A stretch of DNA of 64,000 nt from Przewalskia tangutica (taxonomy: Eukaryota > Streptophyta > Magnoliopsida > Solanales > Solanaceae): positions 33,969,001 through 34,033,000 of the forward strand of contig CM056726.1 of NCBI GenBank assembly GCA_029844215.1. The letters are read 5' to 3'. Made by a program: the position numbers and the translations under genes. The first letter of the stretch is position 1, and the number at the start of each line of letters is the position of its first letter. Positions 57,601 through 64,000 of this stretch are shown here, piece after piece. The notes beneath the pieces were generated by a model that was not told where the DNA came from, searched no databases, and worked only from the letters and a program-made list of their open reading frames with translations.

Positions 57601-60600
57601 CTTCTTCTTTTGTGGTTATGCGCCCCGGAGGGCAGGGTGGTCACGGACCGGCAGGCCGCGGTAGAGGTCGTGGTGGAGGTCCCAGTTCTAGCGGTCCACA
57701 GCACCGTATTTATTCCTTAGCCAGCCGCCAGGATCAGGAGGCTTCCCCTGACGTCGTCACATGTACATTATTAATTTTATACTGTTACGTATATGCTTTG
57801 ATAGATCCAGGTTCTACCTTGTCCTATGTGTCCCCTCTTATTGCTGGTAGAATCGGGATAAAGCCGGTGTCGATAGAGCCTTTTGAGGTAGCTACGCCAG
57901 TGGGTGATTCGTGTTAGGCGGCGGGTGTACAAAGGTTGTCGGTGTTTATTTACGATCGTCGGACCTGCGAACTTGATAGAGTTGGAGATGACAGATTTTG
58001 ACATCATTATGGGTATGGACTGGTTGGCTTCTTGTTATGCCAACGTTGACTGTAGAGACAGGTTGGTCCGGTTCCAATTTCTTGGCGAGCCAGTTATCGA
58101 GTGGAAGGGCAACACAGCGTCGCCGAGGGGTAGGTTTATTTCTTACCTCAAGACTAGGAATATGGTGCAGAAAGGGTACATCTATCATCCGTTCGTATTC
58201 GATACGCAGGATGAGGTGCCGATTCTTCGATTAGCGGGCGTGGTTAGGGAGTTTCCAGATGTGTTCCCAGACGATCTCCCGGGTATCCCTCCTGAGAGGG
58301 AGATTGAGTTTTGTATTGATATGTTGCCAGACACTCGACCTATATCTATTCCGCCATATAGGATGACACCTGCTGAGTTGAGGGAGCTGAAGGACCAGCT
58401 GAAAGATTTGCTGAAAAAAGACTTTATCAGGCCTAGTGTTTCTCCCTGGGGAGCGCCAGTTTTGTTTGTGAAGAAGAAGGATGGGATGCTGCGTATGTGT
58501 GTTGATTACAGGCAGCTGAATAAGGTAACCATCAAGAATAGATACCCCCTCCCCAGGATTGATGATTTGTTTGACCAGTTGCAGGGTGCGAGGTGTTTCT
58601 CCAAGATAGACCTGCGGTCTGGTTATCATCAAGTGCGAGTTCGAGAGGCAGATATCCCAAAGACTGCATTCAGGACCCGGTATGGGCACTATGAGTTCAG
58701 GGTGATGTCTTTCGGTTTGACCAATGCTCCAGCGGTATTTATGGATCTGATGAACCGGGTGTTCAAGCCATTTTTGGATACATTTGTTATAGTATTCATT
58801 GATGACATCCTGATTTATTCGCGCATGCAGCGAGCACGCAGATCACTCGGCGACGATACTGGGTCCTCCGAGCCGCAGCTTGTTCGCCAAGTTCTCCAAG
58901 TGTGAGTTTTGGTTGGCCTCAGGCATTCCCGGGCACATTATCGGGCGATGGTGTTCGTTGATACGACAAATATCGAGGCGATCAAGTCTTGCCGAGACCT
59001 ACTTCTCCGACCGAGGTGCGCAATTTCTTAGGGCTGGCAAGTTATTATCGTATGTTTGTGGAGCAGTTTGCTTCGATATCGACCGCTGACTAGCCGACAC
59101 GTATGCACTAAGTTCCAATGAGACAAAAGCTTGTGAGAAGCGGCTTCCGCCATCAAGGAAAAGTTGACGACGGCCGCCTTACTCTTCCCGAGGGTTAGAG
59201 GATACGTGATTTATTGTGATGCCTCGTATCGGTCTAGTGGTGCGATTGATGCAAAGACGGTAAGGTTATAGCCTATGTTTCTCGGCAATTACTAAGCATG
59301 AGGAATTACCCTACCCACGACTTAGAGTTGCGCAGCTTATTCATGCCTCAAGATTTGGAGACATTATTTATATGGGTTTCATGTGGATATTTATACGCAC
59401 CACAAGAGCCTCCAAGATATCTTCAAAGTGCATGGAGCTGAACTTGCGACAGAGACAGTGGTTAGAGTTGTTGAAAGATTATGATGTTGATATTCTATAC
59501 CATCCGGGGAAAGCCAACGTGGTTGCTGATGCTTTGAGTCGTAGATCGATGGGGAGTCTGTCAGAGGTACAGCCAGAGAGACAGGACATGGTCCGTCAGA
59601 TCCATCAACTAGCGAGCCTTGGGGTTCGATTGATCGATACCGATGATAGTGAGGTACGGGTTCGTGAGGTTGCCGAGTCTTCCATCGTTGATGAGGTGAA
59701 GAGGCGACAGTATGAGGACCCAGTGTTGGTACGGTATCGAGATGCAGCTCTTCGGGAGGAGAAGAGTCTATTCGAGGTAGCGCCTGATGGGGTGCTAAGA
59801 TTTGAGGGCCGGTTGTGTGTTTCCGATGTGGCAGGACTTCGTCAGCAGATTCTGGGAGAGGCACACAGTGCTCGTTATTCTATTCATCCGGGGTCGACTA
59901 AGTTGTACCATGACCTCAGGTGTATGTATTGGTGGGATGGCCTGAAGAGGGACGTGGCAGGTTTTGTCGCACATTGTCCTAATTGCCAGCAGGTCAAGGT
60001 TGAGCACCAGAAGCCCGGTGGGCTATTACAGGCTATTGATATTCCGACATGGAAGTGAGGGGTGATCAACATGGACTTTGTTACAGGGTTACCTCGTACT
60101 CAGAGGAACTATGATTCCATCTGGGTTATTGTTGACAGGATGACGAAATCAGCCCACTTTATTCCAGTCAGGACTACGTATTCGGCTGAGGATTATGCCA
60201 GATTGTATATCAGGGAGATTGTGAGACTGCACGGAGTCTCTATATCGATTATATCGCATGCAGAGCCCGCCACGGCTAACTTCTCGAGGTCTTTCCGAAG
60301 GACTAGGAACACAAAGCGAGTCTCGACATCTGCTCATCCTCGGATCGACGGCGGCGAGCGTACTATCCAGACACTTGAGGATATGCTGCGAGCCTGTGTG
60401 ATTGATTTCAGGGATAGCTGGGAGGATCATTTTCCTCTTGTGGAGTTTGCTTATAACAACAGCTACCATTCTAGTATACAGATGGCGCCATACGAGGCTT
60501 TGTATGGGCGAAAATGTAGTCGATTGGTCGTTCGATGTGGCGAGGTGCGATTAGTTGGCCTGCACTTGATTCAGCAGGCTGTGGATAAGGTGAAGCTTAT

Positions 60601-61193
60601 CCAGGAGAGACTGTTAGCAGCTCAGAGTCGGCAGAAGTCTTATGTAGATAATCGGCGTCGACATTTGGAGTTTCAGGTAGACGATTGGGACTTCTTTGCG
60701 TCGCCATGGCGGTGTGATGAGATTCGGAAAGAAGGGGAAACTCAGCCCAAGGTACATTGGCCCCTACCAGATCATCCGTAGTGTAGGCAAGGTTGCCTAT
60801 GAGTTGGATCTGCCATCAGTGTTAGAGGCGGTACATCCGGTCTTCCATGTTTCTATGTTGCGGAAGTGTATCGGAGATCCATCGAGAGTTTTTCCAGCTA
60901 GCGAGGTCCAGGTGACAGATGGGTTATCATATGAGGAGAGTCCCATAGCGATACTCGATCGCGTCAAAGCGATCGCGACCAAGGATATGGCTTCCGTCAA
61001 AGTCTTGTGGAGGAATGATAACAGAGAGGAGATGACGTGGGAAGCGGAGGAGGAAATGTTGAGAAAGTATCCTCACTTATTCCCTACAACTTCAGGTAAT
61101 TCATTTTCCCTTACTTGTCAAGTTTCAATTGAAGTATTTTTGCTTAAGTGTTATTATGTGGCCATGTGTGGCATTATTGGTATGTCGGGGTAG
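57601..61193 (+). pseudogene. pol of element H, best-preserved in the window
   Basis: Protease: YALIDPGSTLSYVSPLIAG, active-site Asp codon at 57804. RT: frame 57904-58905 with Asp at 58609 (FSKIDLRSGYHQ) and the pair at 58801-58806 (FIDDILIYSR), so the triad is intact; it ends by frameshift after 58850. RNase H 59090-59420 is badly damaged, its end reads LNLRQRQWLELL and VVADALSRRSMGSL. Integrase zinc finger keeps H-H-C-C (EAH, IHPG, CPNC; 59864-59986). A stop replaces Trp in TWKWE at 60056. The core restarts at 60062 (NMDFVTGL), loses the second catalytic Asp region (60250-60360), then runs through YEALYGRKC to the chromodomain-like end EEMTWEAEEEM and HLFPTTSGN. Confidence 0.92.
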
Positions 61194-61236
61194 TAAAAGG
61201 AAACTATGTCGCTAATTATAAGTTTGACTCCGAAAG

Positions 61237-61272
61237 AACATTCGGGGACGAATATTTCTAAGGGGGGAAGAA
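61237..61272 (+). promoter_or_regulatory. Pre-PPT inverted repeat and polypurine tract of H
   Basis: AACATTCG (61237-61244), loop GGGA, CGAATATT (61249-61256, one change), then TCTAAGGGGGGAAGAA up to the LTR start. Confidence 0.8.
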
Positions 61273-64000
61273 TGTTACACCCCGTAATTATAGGACATGT
61301 TTTAAGAACGTACGTAAGAACACAGAAATGTTAAGATTAGAGACTTGTAAAAATTTATCGGAAATATGAAATTGTCGGAAAACAAAATATTGTGACGAAT
61401 GGGAGGGCGACACGTGTCACCCCCATTAAGTGGTCTTGGACGAAAATAACATGGCCAAAAGGGTCATTTGACCATTATTAAGATGACAAAGTCTTGCAAG
61501 TAGTAGAGCTTGATATAATTGACTTAGTCAATGGGACCACTTGACTTGATATTTAAAAGAGTTTCATCCAAACCACACATATGTACAAATCTTGACCCTC
61601 CATGTTACTATATAGTAGTACTAGTAGTGAGACAAGCTTTCCATACTTAGAAAAATTTCATGAAAATTTGAAGAACTCCTAAGGTGCTCTCGGGTTCAAG
61701 GTCTACAAGAAAAAACAAATTTGTTTGTTGTCCATTAAGCTCCACACTTTAAACCAAGGTTCATGAGGGTATTGTAAGGGTATCTCTATAGAAAGATCCC
61801 TAAAATAGCTGCCAGATTAGTCGCAAGGTGAAAACCTAGTTGCTTTCCTAGGTTTTGATTGGAAGATTAAAGGAAAGTTGTTTGTGATATTCTAAGGGTC
61901 TCAAGTGGCGGATTGAAGTGTCAAGAAGAGGCTCTAAGTTGCTAGGGAGCGACTTTGGATTTGAAGTTGGACTAAAGCTCGTTGAGGTAACAATCTTGTT
62001 CTCTTAAAGTGTTACAATATTATATATTGTTGTTAGCCTTACATTTTACTAGCATGAAGTATATGTATTGAAGATTGATAAGTGATATGGATTGTTGTAG
62101 CCTAAATCCGAAATGACATATGAGCCATTTGAAATTGAAATACAATTTGGACGTTAATTAGAATCGTCGCATGTTTACCTACTTAAGGATTGTAGTAGTT
62201 GTAATCGATTGCGGCTTGATATCATGTTATACTAAACAACTTGGATTGAAAATGAAATTGGATAAGAATTGGTGTTGTTGTATCTCAAGTTGCCGAATTT
62301 ACCTTGTAATTTGTACTAGTTTGATATCAATTGTGGGGCGGAATTTTACACGTCTTGTAGGCGTGTAATCCCCTATTGATAACTACATTGTTGAGCCTTA
62401 AATGTGGCGTGTTTGGTTATTGAATTCGGCCTTGAAAATGGTGGCAAAGTATGTAGAAACAAAGGAAGTGTTGTCCGATTTTCCGTAGAATTTAGTGACT
62501 TTGCACTTATAATATTCTACGTTTAAAGTAAGAAGTTAATAGACGTATTATGGTCATTATAGGTTGACATACTACGTGCGGGATATTGTACTTAGCAAGT
62601 GGATTGACCCGAAGAGGTATGTAGAACTTTCCTATCTCTTGAGCATGAATAGTTGCACTTATATAGTACGGTAGACGTACAAGACCTTGATATCCTTTAC
62701 TTGTTTTAAGAATGGCCAAGTTGGGTGAGTTAGGGGATTAACTCACTTCTTTAAAAGTATTAAGGATGTCTTAAGTTTTCAAAGTTAAGGGACTTGAAGT
62801 GTTTTAAAGTATATGATACTTGTTTCGTTTTAAACGTATAAGTCCCTTGGATATAGGAAAATGTAATTGACTAAGGTATAAAGTTAATATAACGACTTTA
62901 TGGGAAGTTGGTTATATTAGCTTTATGGAAAGTTAAAAAGAGAGACTTACTCTAAGTAAGATAAGTAAGGATAAATGACTTGAATTAATGAAAGGCAAAT
63001 TGATTTTAAGGCATCAATTGCCTAAGGTTTTAAAAGAAAAGAAGTCACTTGATTTAGAAGCCTAATTATATTTCTAAAAGGTATTGTGACTTGTCTTGAA
63101 AAGTAATTGTGACTTGATACTACGGTTATTAGTATCTTGGAAGTTTTATATGAAAAAGAGTCATTTTTAAAAGAGTAGAAGTATGTAGTACTTTGGGTTA
63201 AATTCCCGGATTTTTTATAAAGACATGTCAGTGCCTTAAGTAAACTAAATGAGAGTGTATATGAACAAGACTAATAATAAGTTAGGGGATTTCTTAACTT
63301 GCTTATATATTGTATGATAAGCCGGTAGTGCTTATGTTATGTATGTTAAGCCGGTAGTGCTTATGTTATGTATGATAGCCGGTTTGTGCTAGTGGTATAT
63401 TATTCATTACGGGGTCATTCCCTGGGTTTGTGGCATTTGCATATCCCGTGGATTTGCTACCCATGATGCGAGGAATACCTCATGCGGGTCCGTAAGGGAT
63501 TATGCGGGTGAAATAGTCCACGTGCGGGCGGACCCCCTATGCGAGGAATACCTACGCGGGTCCACACGACCTATGCGGGCGGATACAGTCTATGCGAGAA
63601 ATACCTCATGCAGGTCCACACGACCCTTGCGGGTGAAATAGTCCCAGGAGTAGGATTGCTTAATGATACTGCGGGCGGGTGGCCCTGCTTGATCGTGAGC
63701 CTCCTATTTTTATGTTGTAAGTATACTCTTATTTACTCTCATTGATAGTAAGGCACAGTGTTCTGTAATTTGATTATCATACATGTCTCCGGCTTTGTTT
63801 TAGACTTATGATGTAATTACAGTATTTTCTAGTTTTACATACTTAGTACATATTATGTACTGACCCCTTCCTCGGGCCGTTCACGCCATGCAGTGGTAAG
63901 CAGGTGGTGGATCCTCATTCTTAGGATCACTGATCAGGTGTCAGAAGCTCCATTTCTCCGGAGGCTTGTCTTTTTGGTACGGTTTTCCCTGATGTTGTAG
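61273..64000 (+). repeat. 3' LTR of element H, cut by the window end
   Basis: TGTTACACCCCGTAATTATAG onward. It has family landmarks TAGTACGGTAGACGTAC (near 62662), a 28-bp unit with GCCGGTAGTGCTTATG repeated about three times (63320-63385), and GCGAGGAATACCT/GCGGGTGAAATAGTCC modules (63465-63650). The last 37 bases equal 52411-52447. About 250-300 bp to the LTR end are missing. Confidence 0.9.

Larger units (their letters stand above)
52411..64000 (+). mobile_element. Element H: Tekay-type chromovirus with interrupted 5' LTR
   Basis: 5' LTR remnant 52411-52681 plus 56158-56199, internal region 56200-61272 and 3' LTR from 61273 past the window end. The 37 bases at 52411-52447 are identical to 63964-64000, which ties the two LTRs together despite the solo LTR (M) lying between 52682 and 56157. 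The 5' LTR lost its first ~2.7 kb at the hAT junction. Confidence 0.82.

Noticed and set aside
52682..61273. A chimeric element with 5' and 3' LTRs from different families
   Set aside because: The 37-base identity of 52411-52447 with the window end and the double LTR ending near 56155/56199 fit a solo LTR inside the true 5' LTR better.

Overview
This is plant nuclear repeat DNA. No intact host gene is visible, and almost every recognisable coding stretch is retrotransposon or transposase protein broken by frameshifts and stops. The dominant family is a Ty3/gypsy chromovirus of Del/Tekay type: LTRs of 2.4-3.5 kb running TGTTAYACC...GTGACA, a primer-binding site matching initiator tRNA-Met (TGGTATCAGAGC), gag with a CCHC knuckle, protease, RT, RNase H, integrase, and a C-terminal chromodomain-like tail. 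The mix of elements (Tekay, Ogre/Tat-like LTR, Ty1/copia, a tRNA-derived SINE, hAT elements and a hAT MITE) suggests a eudicot, compatible with Solanaceae; the species cannot be fixed from this window.

Layout. (1) 1-5850 is the 3' end of an Ogre/Tat-like element (A): a 3' untranslated region holding a 29-bp minisatellite, then a 3.4-kb LTR. It sits inside the integrase of a Tekay element (B, 5851-9915), which itself ends inside another LTR remnant (K, 9916-10592). (2) 10593-12739 is non-genic DNA holding a SINE with a 14-bp target duplication and a second retroposed insert with a 19-bp duplication. (3) 12740-47667 is one minus-strand Ty1/copia element (F), opened by two later insertions: a solo Tekay-type LTR (G, 13414-16461, duplication ATAAT) in its RT, and a large nest (19424-46826, duplication TCCTT) in its gag. 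The nest is a non-coding, non-autonomous Tekay derivative (D, minus), which was invaded by a full-length Tekay element (C, 23382-33359, duplication GGAGA) in its internal region and by element E (36400-46403) in its 5' LTR. E has the unusual order LTR-internal-LTR-partial internal. (4) 47668-52410 holds two degenerate hAT transposases (minus strand) and an intact-looking hAT MITE. (5) 52411-64000 is Tekay element H, whose truncated 5' LTR is split by a solo LTR (M); its 3' LTR runs off the window.

Reading the nest gives an order of events: F first, then G and D into F, then C and E into D; on the left, K, then B, then A. Two cis-acting structures recur across the Tekay copies, including the non-coding D: a leader hairpin with a palindromic GTGCAC loop downstream of the primer-binding site, and a short inverted repeat just before the polypurine tract. 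Many reading-frame breaks cluster where sister copies have CAG/CTG, which raises the possibility of context-dependent sequence error as well as true decay.
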